Shown here: positions 15,083 to 23,961 of the stretch, piece by piece | How positions within the stretch are numbered: the stretch's first letter is position 1 | Layout: each line of letters starts with the position of its first letter | Program-made: the position numbers and the translations under genes | Assembly (NCBI GenBank): GCA_023430465.1 | Contig: JAEZAM010000021.1 | Location: 1 to 50,469 of the forward strand | Length of the DNA stretch: 50,469 nt | Source: Bacteroidota bacterium | GTDB lineage: Bacteria > Bacteroidota > Bacteroidia > Chitinophagales > Chitinophagaceae | Reading direction: 5' to 3' | The notes under the pieces: model-generated | Told to the model about the DNA's origin: nothing | What the model saw: only the letters and a program-made list of their open reading frames with translations | Database searches by the model: none

Positions 15083-16996
15083 ATGAGAAAGTTTTTCATT
15101 TTTTGTATCCTATCCATTAGCCTGCACGCAGGTGCACAATCAGACAGCACCGACCTCGACCCTGTCACGGTCACCGCCTCCCTTCAGCCACGCCGCATGT
15201 CGGAGACCGGTCGCAACATTCTGACGATCGATGGCAGGTCTTTCAGCAACCTGCCTGTGCATTCAATCGATGAGCTTCTTCGCTATTTGCCCGGCGTGGA
15301 GGTGCAGATGCGTGGCCCGATGGGGGCACAGGGTGACATTGTATTGCGCGGTGGAACGTTTCAGCAGGTGCTGGTACTTGTTGATGGTGTACGCGTGAAC
15401 GATCCGAATACAGGACATTTCAGCAGCTATATACCGGTGGTGCCATCGGAGATCGAGCGGATTGAGGTTTTGAAAGGCGCTGCCTCTGCTATTTATGGTT
15501 CTGAAGCAGTGGGCGGAGTGATTCACATCCTCACGCGATCTTTCCAGGCGAAGAAAGATAAGCCAGCTCAACAACTCAGCGGTGCATTTATTGCAGGAGA
15601 ACAAAATCTGTTTAATGCCCGCGCGGGTGGGTTTTTTCAAAAAAACCGACATGCCCTTTCGGCGGGCTGGCTGAGCAATAACACAGCCGGCCAGGATCAG
15701 CGCGGAACAAGAGGATTCATATACAGCAATACGATTTCGCTGGCATACACTTTCCTGATCAATGATAAGTGGCAACTCTCCGTAAGGGGTGCATCTGACA
15801 TTCGCCGTTTTGCTGCGCAAAATTTTTATACCACGTTTGCGAGTGATACGGCCAATGAAAAGCTAAATACAACATGGACCCAATTAAGATTATCCTACCG
15901 CAACGGGCGTCATCATGTATCATTGAATGCCGGTTATAAGGAGGTGGAAGACAGGTATGCCTTCAATAAGTCCGGCATACCGAACTCATCGATCAGTACC
16001 ATGTGGCAGGCAACGGTGCAGGATGAAATAATGATGACCCCTGATGCAGGTGTCACGTTGGGCATGCAGACCATCCGGAAGGGAATTTCTTCCAATGATC
16101 GTGGCGACCATCTTGTGTGGCAGGGCGCTGCGTTTGCTGTCTATAACCGGCAGTTCTTTGAAAAGCTGAATATCAGTCCTGCATTGCGACTGGAGTGGAA
16201 TGAGCGCTCCGGCACGGAATTGATCCCCCAGTTGAATACATCAATGCGTTTGAAGAAATGGCAGCTCCGTGCTAGCGCCGGTAAAACCATACGGGACGCC
16301 GATTTCACGGAACGGTTCAATAATTACAGCAGGCCGGTAGTAGCGAGTGGACGGGTAGGTAATCCCGCATTGGAAGCCGAGCGTTCAATCAGCTATGAGG
16401 CTGGAGCAGATTATTTTGGCATTGAAGGATTGCGTATATCGGCTTCTTTATTCGGGCGGCAACAGATGAAACTGATAGACTATGTAGTGACACCCTATGC
16501 TGACATGCCGAGAAAGGATAACCTTGTGCCCGGTGGAACGTATGCGTTGGCGCGCAATATAGCTAATGTCCGTACGCATGGACTTGAGGCAGATGTAAAA
16601 TACCAGGCGAAGATGTCTTCCAACGCATCGCTTCAGGCGGGAATGGGGTTTGTATGGCTGGATAGTGACAGTGGAGGAGGGGAACCCGGATTCTATCTTG
16701 CATCACATGCACGCAGGATAGTGAATGTTTATGCCGATTACCATTGGCGGTGCATGCAACTCAGTGCAACGGGCATCTATAAGGTACGTAACCGGCAGGC
16801 CGCTGCCCCAATCAATGCTACCATTACACGCGAGTATTTTGTCGTCAACGGGCGTTTGTCCGCAAATGTTATGGCAAAGAAATTGTGCATTTTTGTGCAG
16901 GCCGACAATGTCTTTGACCGTCACTATGCCGACCTGCTGGGATCCCAGATGCCGGGAAGATGGATGATGGCCGGTATCAGTTTCCAGATGCAATAA
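15083..16996 (+). CDS. TonB-dependent outer-membrane receptor, BtuB-like
   Basis: The 637-residue protein has a signal peptide (MRKFFIFCILSISLHAGA, then Gln at +1), a TonB-box-like DPVTVTAS, a plug domain (about residues 45-155: LLRYLPGVEVQMRGP, GDIVLRGGTFQQVLVLVDGVRVND, EVLKGAASAIYGSEAVGGVI) and a 22-strand-type barrel ending FQMQ with a C-terminal aromatic/hydrophobic pattern. There is no carboxypeptidase-like N-terminal domain and no SusD partner, which points to cobalamin or a metal chelate as ligand. I saw no cobalamin riboswitch upstream, so BtuB identity is unproven. A weak promoter-like GTAGTTTG lies near 15037-15046. Confidence 0.88.
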   Translation: MRKFFIFCILSISLHAGAQSDSTDLDPVTVTASLQPRRMSETGRNILTIDGRSFSNLPVHSIDELLRYLPGVEVQMRGPMGAQGDIVLRGGTFQQVLVLVDGVRVNDPNTGHFSSYIPVVPSEIERIEVLKGAASAIYGSEAVGGVIHILTRSFQAKKDKPAQQLSGAFIAGEQNLFNARAGGFFQKNRHALSAGWLSNNTAGQDQRGTRGFIYSNTISLAYTFLINDKWQLSVRGASDIRRFAAQNFYTTFASDTANEKLNTTWTQLRLSYRNGRHHVSLNAGYKEVEDRYAFNKSGIPNSSISTMWQATVQDEIMMTPDAGVTLGMQTIRKGISSNDRGDHLVWQGAAFAVYNRQFFEKLNISPALRLEWNERSGTELIPQLNTSMRLKKWQLRASAGKTIRDADFTERFNNYSRPVVASGRVGNPALEAERSISYEAGADYFGIEGLRISASLFGRQQMKLIDYVVTPYADMPRKDNLVPGGTYALARNIANVRTHGLEADVKYQAKMSSNASLQAGMGFVWLDSDSGGGEPGFYLASHARRIVNVYADYHWRCMQLSATGIYKVRNRQAAAPINATITREYFVVNGRLSANVMAKKLCIFVQADNVFDRHYADLLGSQMPGRWMMAGISFQMQ

Positions 16997-17038
16997 GGTG
17001 CGGGCGAACGATTGTTCTGGTTAGCAACCGTTAAAATA

Positions 17039-17072
17039 AATGATTTGTAAGTGTATTTACTTACAAATCATT
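17039..17072. repeat. 14-bp perfect inverted repeat upstream of a NarL-type regulator
   Basis: AATGATTTGTAAGT (17039-17052), a 6-nt spacer and ACTTACAAATCATT (17059-17072) form a perfect dyad in the 184-bp gap between the TonB receptor and the response regulator. It is AT-rich and not followed directly by a T-run, so an operator or mRNA hairpin is as likely as a terminator. Confidence 0.6.
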
Positions 17073-17180
17073 GCTTTAGGTGCAAATTACTTTTTTTTGT
17101 TTTGGGAGAATTGGTTTTTTTTGCATAACTTATTTAAGCATATAACCTTATTCCTCTAAATACCAATCTCACGGAACCTC

Positions 17181-17816
17181 ATGGAAAAAATAACTATACT
17201 GTTGGTGGATGACCATAAGCTCATCCGCGATTCATGGTCATTTATTCTTAATTCTGATCCCCGGTTCCAGGTGATCAGCGAAACCAGTTCCGGCGAAGAG
17301 GCCATCGAGATCGCCCGGGAAAAACGCCCTAAGGTAATCCTGATGGATGTAAACATGACTCCCGTCAACGGTTTCGATGCCACCAAGCAGATTCATAAAT
17401 TATCCCCGGAATCCAGGATAATAGCGGTTTCCATGCACACTATGCCGGCCTACGCAAAGCGCATGTTGCAACTGGGTGCCATGGGTTATGTTACCAAGAA
17501 TTCCTCCAAAGAGGAGATGATCACAGCGATCATCGAGGTTAGTAATGGTAAAAAATATATATGCGATGAGGTGAAGAATATCCTCGCCCAGCAGGAGCTG
17601 GATGAAAATTCGGACCAGGCTGATATGAATAACCTTTCCCGCAGGGAATTGGATATCATCAAGCTGATCAAAGAAGGACTTTCTTCCAAGGAGATCGCGG
17701 TGCAACTGGATATTTCCCTGAAGACTGTGGAGGTACACCGCTATAACATACTCAAAAAGCTAAAGCTAAAAAACACGGCCGCACTGGTCAACTTCATCAA
17801 TATAAAGGGTTTATAA
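17181..17816 (+). CDS. NarL/FixJ-type response regulator
   Basis: The 211-residue protein has an N-terminal receiver (about 1-120; acidic D10/D11, phosphoacceptor D56 in MDVNM, S84, K106 in VTKNSS) and a C-terminal LuxR-type helix-turn-helix (about 148-205; LSRRELDIIKLIKEGLSSKEIA, DISLKTVEVHRYNILKKLK). It should bind DNA as a phosphorylation-controlled dimer. No histidine kinase is adjacent, so it is an orphan here. Its stop codon lies inside the terminator hairpin at 17804-17824. Confidence 0.93.
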   Translation: MEKITILLVDDHKLIRDSWSFILNSDPRFQVISETSSGEEAIEIAREKRPKVILMDVNMTPVNGFDATKQIHKLSPESRIIAVSMHTMPAYAKRMLQLGAMGYVTKNSSKEEMITAIIEVSNGKKYICDEVKNILAQQELDENSDQADMNNLSRRELDIIKLIKEGLSSKEIAVQLDISLKTVEVHRYNILKKLKLKNTAALVNFINIKGL

Positions 17817-17827
17817 AACCCTTTTTT
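17804..17827. terminator. Terminator between regulator and small lipoprotein genes
   Basis: AAAGGGTTT (17804-17812) pairs with AAACCCTTT (17816-17824), followed by more Ts. The regulator stop codon TAA (17814-17816) is in the loop. The convergent small lipoprotein gene ends just beyond, so the hairpin may act on both strands. Confidence 0.75.
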
Positions 17828-17833
17828 TATTGC

Positions 17834-17959
17834 TTAACCGCGGAAACGTGAATTAGACTGTGGGTTGTTGGGACAGCCCATACCACGGGTAGAGGAACAG
17901 GAGCTGATGACGAGGGCAAGCACCACAAGGGCCAGGGCTGCAATGGAAATCTTTTTCAT
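17834..17959 (-). CDS. 41-residue predicted lipoprotein
   Basis: A short minus-strand frame, ATG at 17957-17959 and TAA at 17834-17836, encodes MKKISIAALALVVLALVISS followed by C21 and a 20-residue tail containing STRGMGCPNN and ending RFRG. The first 20 residues are a clean lipoprotein signal with lipobox ISSC, leaving a 21-residue lipidated tail after processing. A perfect -7 element (TATATTTG) lies upstream at 18009-18016, and a hairpin follows. Small lipoproteins with such a Cys/Pro/Asn tail seem familiar from this group, but I know no function. Confidence 0.75.
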   Translation of the reverse strand: MKKISIAALALVVLALVISSCSSTRGMGCPNNPQSNSRFRG

Positions 17960-18008
17960 AAAGGTTGTTTAATTGCGCTATTAACGGGATTTATATCCCT
18001 TTAGTATG

Positions 18009-18016
18009 CAAATATA
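18009..18016 (-). promoter_or_regulatory. -7 promoter element for the 41-residue lipoprotein
   Basis: On the minus strand the bases read TATATTTG, a full match to TAnnTTTG, placing the start near 18004 and giving a 45-nt leader. No clear -33 element was found. Confidence 0.45.
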
Positions 18017-18081
18017 CGGCCTGTGTTTTTTACCCCGGTCATCGCATGTTTTAAACCCGTCGTTTTGAGGGGAAAATTGAT

Positions 18082-18111
18082 TTTGCAAAGCCTTACAATC
18101 CGTTACCTTTA
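18082..18111 (+). promoter_or_regulatory. Promoter of the exonuclease gene
   Basis: TTTG (18082-18085) and TACCTTTA (18104-18111), 18 nt apart, fit the Bacteroidetes pattern with one mismatch. The start would fall near 18117, 27 bp before the ATG. Confidence 0.5.
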
Positions 18112-18143
18112 CCCCCGAAATTTAACCAGGAAACCAAGAGCTG

Positions 18144-18911
18144 ATGTTGAAGTTGACAAAACCGCTTGCTGTTATCGATTTGGAAACGACCGGAACCAAT
18201 TTGGGAACCGATCGCATAGTGGAGATCGCGATTGTAAAAGTCCTCCCGGACGGCAACCGGTCTGTAAAGCGCAAACTCATCAACCCCGAGATGCCAATCC
18301 CGGTCACTTCCAGCAACATCCACGGGATTACAGATGAAATGGTGAAGGATGCTCCAACATTTCGGCAGGTAGCGCATGAGCTGAAGCAGATGCTTGACGG
18401 CTGTGATATCGCCGGCTATAATAGCAACCGTTTTGATATCCCGCTGCTGATGGAGGAGTTCCTTCGGGTGCAGGTTGAGTTTGACATGAAGGGTCGCCGT
18501 ATGGTTGACGTGCAGAAGATCTTTCACCAGATGGAGCAGCGCACCCTCGGCGCCGCGTATAAATTTTATTGCAATAAAACCCTGGAAGGCGCTCATAGTG
18601 CAGAGGCGGATGCCACCGCAACGTATGAAGTGCTCGTGGCACAAACTGAAAAGTACGAGACACTGGGCACGACCGTTGACTCCATCATTAAATGCATTGG
18701 CGAAGACCTTATCGTGGACTTTGCACGCCGGTTTGTAATGGAAAATGGGGTAGAAGTCTTCAATTTCGGGAAATACAAAGGCCGTGCTGTAGCGGATGTA
18801 TTAAAGGCAGAGCCGCAGTATTACGACTGGATGATGAAGGGCGATTTTCCCCAGCATACGAAGCAAAAACTAACCGAGATTTATACCCGTACCATGCTGA
18901 AAAAGGCATGA
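18144..18911 (+). CDS. DEDDh 3'-5' exonuclease with C-terminal DUF3820-like domain
   Basis: The 255-residue protein has a DnaQ-type exonuclease domain (about residues 5-170): D12 and E14 in VIDLETTG, D98 in NSNRFDIPLL, and H151 with D156 in AHSAEADATATYEVL, so all DEDDh residues are present. A second small domain follows (about 205-245; FNFGKYKGRAVADVL, YYDWMMKGDFP) that resembles DUF3820. It is probably a DNA or RNA 3' exonuclease related to the Pol III epsilon subunit; the absence of a polymerase-binding tail leaves proofreading unproven. The terminator at 18941-18963 ends the unit. Confidence 0.88.
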   Translation: MLKLTKPLAVIDLETTGTNLGTDRIVEIAIVKVLPDGNRSVKRKLINPEMPIPVTSSNIHGITDEMVKDAPTFRQVAHELKQMLDGCDIAGYNSNRFDIPLLMEEFLRVQVEFDMKGRRMVDVQKIFHQMEQRTLGAAYKFYCNKTLEGAHSAEADATATYEVLVAQTEKYETLGTTVDSIIKCIGEDLIVDFARRFVMENGVEVFNFGKYKGRAVADVLKAEPQYYDWMMKGDFPQHTKQKLTEIYTRTMLKKA

Positions 18912-18940
18912 TCCTCTGTGAATCCGCTGTTAACAATTTT

Positions 18941-18963
18941 AACACGAGGTCTTTCGTGTTTTT
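18941..18963 (+). terminator. Rho-independent terminator after the exonuclease gene
   Basis: AACACGA (18941-18947) and TCGTGTT (18954-18960) form a 7-bp stem with a 6-nt loop followed by Ts. It separates the exonuclease from the glycosyltransferase. Confidence 0.65.
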
Positions 18964-18992
18964 CGTAAATTCGTTACTTGCCGTTTCAATTT

Positions 18993-19793
18993 ATGGTCGA
19001 GAAAATCGTCGTCATACCAACCTATAACGAGCGGGAGAACATAAGCAATATCCTTCATGCCATTTTTAACCTGGGGGAAGGCTTTCATGTGTTGGTTATT
19101 GACGATGGATCACCCGATGGTACGGCTGCCATCGTGAAGTCGCTTCAGCCTAAATTCCCTGGTCAATTATTCATCGAAGAACGTCGTGGCAAATTAGGCC
19201 TCGGCACAGCCTATATCTATGGTTTCAAATGGGCTATGGCGAACCATTACCGGTTCATTTTTGAGATGGACGCGGATTTTTCCCATAACCCTGCCGATCT
19301 TTCCCGTCTCTATCATGCCTGCAGGTATGATGGTGCTGATGTGGCTATCGGTTCCCGCTACGTAAAAGGTGGTGGCGTTGTCAACTGGCCGGCAAACCGC
19401 ATAGCCCTGTCCAAAGGCGCCTCACTGTATACCCGCATGATTACCTGGATGCCCGTCAAGGACCCTACAGCAGGGTTTGTCTGCTACCGTACAGAAGTAC
19501 TGGAAGCTATCAACCTCGATGAGATCCACTTCACCGGTTATGCCTTCCAGATCGAAATGAAGTTTGCCGCGTGGAAACTTAAGTTCCGTATTCGCGAGGT
19601 GCCCATCATTTTCCAGGACAGGAAATATGGAGTGTCCAAGATGAACAAGGGGATCGTAAAGGAAGGGATTCTCGGGGTGTTGAAACTGAGATGGCATAGC
19701 TGGTTTACTAACTACAAGAAGCGTGTGAAGAACACTTCCCTGAGCAGCATTGCATCGGTCCGTCAAAAGGAAATGGTTCCCGAAGGGAAATAA
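18993..19793 (+). CDS. Polyprenol-monophosphate mannosyltransferase (GT2)
   Basis: The 266-residue protein is a GT-A fold family 2 glycosyltransferase of the DPM1 type: VVIPTYNERENI, IDDGSPDGT (D37, D38), the metal-binding EMDADFSHNP (D93, D95), GSRYVKGGGV and DPTAGFVCYR. No C-terminal membrane segment is present. It should transfer a sugar from a GDP- or UDP-donor to polyprenyl phosphate at the inner membrane. The ATG at 18993 fits family starts; an upstream ATG at 18978 adds only five residues. The next gene, encoding a small membrane protein, starts 15 bp after its stop. Confidence 0.9.
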   Translation: MVEKIVVIPTYNERENISNILHAIFNLGEGFHVLVIDDGSPDGTAAIVKSLQPKFPGQLFIEERRGKLGLGTAYIYGFKWAMANHYRFIFEMDADFSHNPADLSRLYHACRYDGADVAIGSRYVKGGGVVNWPANRIALSKGASLYTRMITWMPVKDPTAGFVCYRTEVLEAINLDEIHFTGYAFQIEMKFAAWKLKFRIREVPIIFQDRKYGVSKMNKGIVKEGILGVLKLRWHSWFTNYKKRVKNTSLSSIASVRQKEMVPEGK

Positions 19794-19808
19794 TATACAA
19801 CATCGCGT

Positions 19809-20048
19809 ATGAATTTTACTGTGCTGCTAACCATCTTCGTTGTGGCCTGGCTCGTCGCCTGCGCGTACTATTTTTCCGACATCGCAAAGATCAATCGCGG
19901 GCGGGGTGTTTTATTCTTTTCACCTAAAATGAGCAGCAGTAGCCGGATACTTGTTAAGAAAAGCCTTCGCCAGATCGCCATCGCGACGATAATTTTTATC
20001 GTGGCCGTGCTTATTGCTTTCTTTGTGCGCAATTCCTCCCACCAGTAA
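19809..20048 (+). CDS. Small two-helix membrane protein
   Basis: This 79-residue protein has hydrophobic segments at about residues 4-24 and 54-73 with a basic middle (SSSSRILVKKSLRQIA). It is not a family I can name. It starts 15 bp after the glycosyltransferase gene and ends 14 bp before the EamA transporter gene, so it is probably co-transcribed and may be a membrane accessory to one of them. Confidence 0.7.
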   Translation: MNFTVLLTIFVVAWLVACAYYFSDIAKINRGRGVLFFSPKMSSSSRILVKKSLRQIAIATIIFIVAVLIAFFVRNSSHQ

Positions 20049-20062
20049 GGGGATTGCCCTCA

Positions 20063-20956
20063 ATGAGAAAAGCTTTCATCCAGTTACATCTTGCTGTATT
20101 CCTCGCGGGTTTCACCGGTATTCTCGGACGCCTCATTACCCTGAACGAAGGACTGATCGTTTGGTACAGGCTTCTGATCACCTGCATCACCATGTGGGCT
20201 ATATACGCACTGCTCGGGCGGATAAAAAAAATATCGGGAAGGAACATCATAGCCATCAGCCTGGTTGGGTTCGTGGCAGCGCTGCATTGGGTCACATTTT
20301 ATGGTGCCATCAAATACGCGAACGTGTCCGTAGCACTGGTATGTTTTTCCGCCATCGGTTTTTTCACAGCGATACTGGAACCTCTTATCAACCGCAAGCG
20401 GGTGGACGTGAACGAACTGATACTCGGGCTGCTGAGTATTTCCGGGATCGCGCTGATCTTCCATTTCGACGCAGGGTACAAAACAGGCATCATCGTTGGT
20501 ATCATCTCCGCTTTTCTGGCTGCTATCTTTCCCATCTACAATAAGCGATTTCTGCGGCACACGAACGTGGAAACTTTACTGGCCTGGCAACAGACAGGAG
20601 GATTAGTGACGCTTAGTATTTGTATGCCATTTTACCTCAATTATTTCCCATCAGTCTTGTTGCCGTCGCTGCCTGATCTTGGCTGGTTGCTTGTGCTCTC
20701 GTGGTTGTGCTCTGTGTTGGCGTTCCAGTTGGTCAATAATTCACTTCGTCGCCTGTCTGCATTCACTGTCAACCTCACCTACAACCTCGAGCCGGTTTAT
20801 GGAATACTGCTCGCATTTATCGTGTACAGGGAAAACAAGATGCTGAGTGGCTGGTTCTATGCAGGATTTTCCATTATTATGATCGCATTGATAATACATG
20901 TTCTGCTGGTACGGGGAAAACATCGGCGGGAGCAACACGAGATTGTCAGCGAATAG
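20063..20956 (+). CDS. EamA/DMT-family transporter
   Basis: The 297-residue protein has about ten hydrophobic segments in two repeats (about 1-135 and 145-290), the 5+5 arrangement of drug/metabolite transporters. Conserved EamA features include HWVTFYGAIKYANVSVALVCFSAIGFFTAILEP at the end of the first repeat and NLTYNLEPVYGILLAFI at the end of the second. The substrate is unknown. ATG at 20063 is used; a TTG three codons upstream is possible. Confidence 0.9.
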   Translation: MRKAFIQLHLAVFLAGFTGILGRLITLNEGLIVWYRLLITCITMWAIYALLGRIKKISGRNIIAISLVGFVAALHWVTFYGAIKYANVSVALVCFSAIGFFTAILEPLINRKRVDVNELILGLLSISGIALIFHFDAGYKTGIIVGIISAFLAAIFPIYNKRFLRHTNVETLLAWQQTGGLVTLSICMPFYLNYFPSVLLPSLPDLGWLLVLSWLCSVLAFQLVNNSLRRLSAFTVNLTYNLEPVYGILLAFIVYRENKMLSGWFYAGFSIIMIALIIHVLLVRGKHRREQHEIVSE

Positions 20957-21034
20957 CATGATGAACATCAATTTTAGCTATATAGCGGACTGATTTTGCG
21001 CCTGCGTTCTTATCTTTAGCCATAATCCTTTTTG

Positions 21035-23959
21035 ATGATGAGAATTATCCTGTTAGCTGCTGTATTGTGTCTTTATTTCAATCAGAATTCTTTTGCGCAA
21101 AAAAAGCCGCTCGATCATTCCGTCTATGACGGCTGGCAGAATGTAGATGAAAAACTCATCAGCAACGATGGTCAGTGGATTGTTTATACGGTGAATGTAC
21201 AGGAAGGCGACAATGACCTGTTCATCCGCTCTGCGAAGGGAACTTACTACAAGCAGATCCCGCGAGGCGATGCGGCCGTGATCACCGATGACAGCAGGTA
21301 TGTGATATGTTATATCCGGCCAGCCTTCGCCGCCACCAGGCAGGCCAGGATCAGAAAGGCAAAGCCGGAGGACATGCCGAAGGATTCAATTGCAATTGTT
21401 GAACTGGGCAGGGATGAGGTCGTGAAAATTCCCGCAGTGAAAAATTTCAGGCTTCCGGGCAGATCGGGCAAATGGCTCGCTTACCTGCTGGAACCCAAGC
21501 CGGCAGCGCAACGCGCAGCAGGTGATAACAGGAAAACTGTAGACAGCCTGCAGCGGGTCATCGATTCGCTGCAACAGGTTATATCAACCATACCCCGGCG
21601 CACACCCTCAGTAAAAGATGGATTGGATGCTGATGGCGATGAAACGCCGGTATCGAATCGCTCCGTACCGAGCACGCTTGTACTCCGCGATCTGAGCACC
21701 GGGAAAGAAAAGAAATATTACCCGGTATCGGATTATGTATTCAGCGAAAAAGGAAGAAAGTTACTGATTGAGTTGAGCCGTGATCCGAAAGATACAAGTG
21801 CACTCGCCGGAGTACTGTTGCTGGATCTGGTGTCTGGACTCACGGACACCATCAGCCGGGGTGGGAATGATTTCCGCCATTTCAGTTTCAGCGAGGATGA
21901 GAGCCAGTTGGTTTTTGTAGCCGAGCGAAATGCAAAACCGAAGGAGCTCCAGAAATATTATAAGCTCTGGTATCATCGCGATGGGATGGACACGGCTATT
22001 GCAATTGTCGATAAGAATGCTGTGGGTATGCAGTTGGGAATGACCGTGAGTGAGTATGGGCGGCCGCAGTTCAGCCGCTCAGGAAAACGCATCCTTTTTG
22101 GAACAGCACCCATCCAGGCGCCGAAAGATACATCGCTGGTCGACATCGACCTGGTCAAAGTTGACATATGGCATTACAATGATGATTATCTCCAGACCCA
22201 GCAGTTGGTGCGCCAGCAAAGAGATTCTGTTGATACTTATCTTGCTGTGTATTCCCCGGAAGATGGAACGGTGATCCAGCTCGGCAGCCCTGATATTCCT
22301 GTGATTTATCCAAGTGATGAGGGCGATGGAAATTTGTTTGCGGGTGTATCAGATCGCGGACATCGCATAGAAACCCAGTGGACAGGAAGCTCTCGCAAGA
22401 CCATTTATGCAATAGATCCCAGGGATGGCAGGGCCAAACTAATACGGAAAGACGGTCAGGTTGTGATCAGCTCGCAGTATGTTTCACCTTCGGGTAAATA
22501 TATCATGTGGTTTGATCTTGATCAGAAGCACTACTTCGCATACGACGGAGACACGACCCGGAAGGTGTCTGCCAGGATCCGTGAATCGCTCGTAGAAGAA
22601 GACAATGATGTGCCTGATTATGCCAGGCCTTATGGCATCATGCGGTGGATGAAGGATGAATCGGTACTGATATATGACCGTTATGGTGCATGGAAAGTGG
22701 ACCCTGCGCATCCCGAAGCGGCGGCCCATTTATTTGATGGAAGAAAAACCCGCACGCGCTACCGCTATGTCCAGCTTGATCGCGAAGAGCGATACGCTGG
22801 CGAGAAGCAACCGATCGTATTGAGAAGTTTCTCTGACATTACCCGTTTTTCAGGATTTGGTGAACTGATCCCAGCGGGAGATAAGTATGCCTATGTGCCG
22901 GTCTCAGCCGATTCGGCGCTGATGACAGGAAGCATTGTCAAAGCTCGTGATAGTCGGGATTATCTTTTTACCAAGGAAACCTATACACGCTCTCCCGATC
23001 TTTATCATACCTCGCTGACACCACTCGTGAACACGGATCCTTCAAAGTTTACCGTGACCGTGTCGAAGGTTACCGCCATCAACCCGCAGCAAAAGAATTA
23101 CAATTGGGGCACTGCAGAATTATACAAGTGGACGGCTTTCAATAACAAGTCCGCTGAGGGAATTCTTTACAAACCGGAAGATTTCAACCCGGCAAAGAAA
23201 TATCCTGTGATCCTGTATTTCTATGAGAAGTTGACAGATGGATTATATCAATACCAGGCACCGGCGCCGACGCCAAGCCGGCTTAATATCTCCTTTTTTG
23301 TCAGCAGGGGTTACATCGTACTGGCTCCGGATATCAATTACACGGTCGGGCACCCGGCAAAGAGCGCCTATGACTATATTGTCAGCGGCGCAAAAGACCT
23401 GGCGACACAGCCCTGGGTTGATGGGAAAAACATGGCCATACAGGGACAGAGCTGGGGCGGTATACAGGTAGCACAGTTGATCACGATGACCGATATTTTC
23501 AAAGCTGCGTGGGCAGGTGCACCTGTAGCCAACATGACCAGCGCGTATGGTGGTATCAGATGGGAGAGTGGGATGAACCGCCAGTTCCAGTATGAGAAAA
23601 CCCAAAGCCGGATTGGCGCCACATTATGGGAGAAGCCGGAGTTGTACATCGAGAATTCTCCCTTGTTTCACCTGCCAAAAGTTAAGACGCCGTTGGTGAT
23701 CATGGCCAACGATGCAGACGGGGCGGTACCCTGGTACCAGGGCATCGAACTGTACACCGGTTTGCGCCGCCTTGGAAAGAAAGTATGGATGTTAAATTAC
23801 AACGGCGAAGCGCATAACCTGGTGCAACGAAAAAACCGCAAGGACATTCAGATCCGCCAGCAGCAATATTTCGACTGGCTGCTGAAAGGCGCTCGTCCCG
23901 CACCCTGGATCACCGACGGCGTGCCGGCATCGAGAAAGGGGAGGGATTGGGGGCTTTGA
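21035..23959 (+). CDS. Secreted S9-family (prolyl oligopeptidase-type) serine peptidase
   Basis: The 974-residue protein has a signal peptide (MMRIILLAAVLCLYFNQNSFA, then Gln), a long propeller-like region and a C-terminal alpha/beta-hydrolase domain (about residues 715-955). The catalytic triad can be placed: S806 in IQGQSWGGIQV, D895 in ANDADGAVPW and H927 in NGEAHNLV. Family members cleave short peptides, often after Pro or Ala, in the periplasm. The preferred start is ATG at 21035, with a second ATG at 21038 just as possible. It is convergent with the gene of unknown function across a repeat hairpin. Confidence 0.92.
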   Translation: MMRIILLAAVLCLYFNQNSFAQKKPLDHSVYDGWQNVDEKLISNDGQWIVYTVNVQEGDNDLFIRSAKGTYYKQIPRGDAAVITDDSRYVICYIRPAFAATRQARIRKAKPEDMPKDSIAIVELGRDEVVKIPAVKNFRLPGRSGKWLAYLLEPKPAAQRAAGDNRKTVDSLQRVIDSLQQVISTIPRRTPSVKDGLDADGDETPVSNRSVPSTLVLRDLSTGKEKKYYPVSDYVFSEKGRKLLIELSRDPKDTSALAGVLLLDLVSGLTDTISRGGNDFRHFSFSEDESQLVFVAERNAKPKELQKYYKLWYHRDGMDTAIAIVDKNAVGMQLGMTVSEYGRPQFSRSGKRILFGTAPIQAPKDTSLVDIDLVKVDIWHYNDDYLQTQQLVRQQRDSVDTYLAVYSPEDGTVIQLGSPDIPVIYPSDEGDGNLFAGVSDRGHRIETQWTGSSRKTIYAIDPRDGRAKLIRKDGQVVISSQYVSPSGKYIMWFDLDQKHYFAYDGDTTRKVSARIRESLVEEDNDVPDYARPYGIMRWMKDESVLIYDRYGAWKVDPAHPEAAAHLFDGRKTRTRYRYVQLDREERYAGEKQPIVLRSFSDITRFSGFGELIPAGDKYAYVPVSADSALMTGSIVKARDSRDYLFTKETYTRSPDLYHTSLTPLVNTDPSKFTVTVSKVTAINPQQKNYNWGTAELYKWTAFNNKSAEGILYKPEDFNPAKKYPVILYFYEKLTDGLYQYQAPAPTPSRLNISFFVSRGYIVLAPDINYTVGHPAKSAYDYIVSGAKDLATQPWVDGKNMAIQGQSWGGIQVAQLITMTDIFKAAWAGAPVANMTSAYGGIRWESGMNRQFQYEKTQSRIGATLWEKPELYIENSPLFHLPKVKTPLVIMANDADGAVPWYQGIELYTGLRRLGKKVWMLNYNGEAHNLVQRKNRKDIQIRQQQYFDWLLKGARPAPWITDGVPASRKGRDWGL

Positions 23960-23961
23960 GG

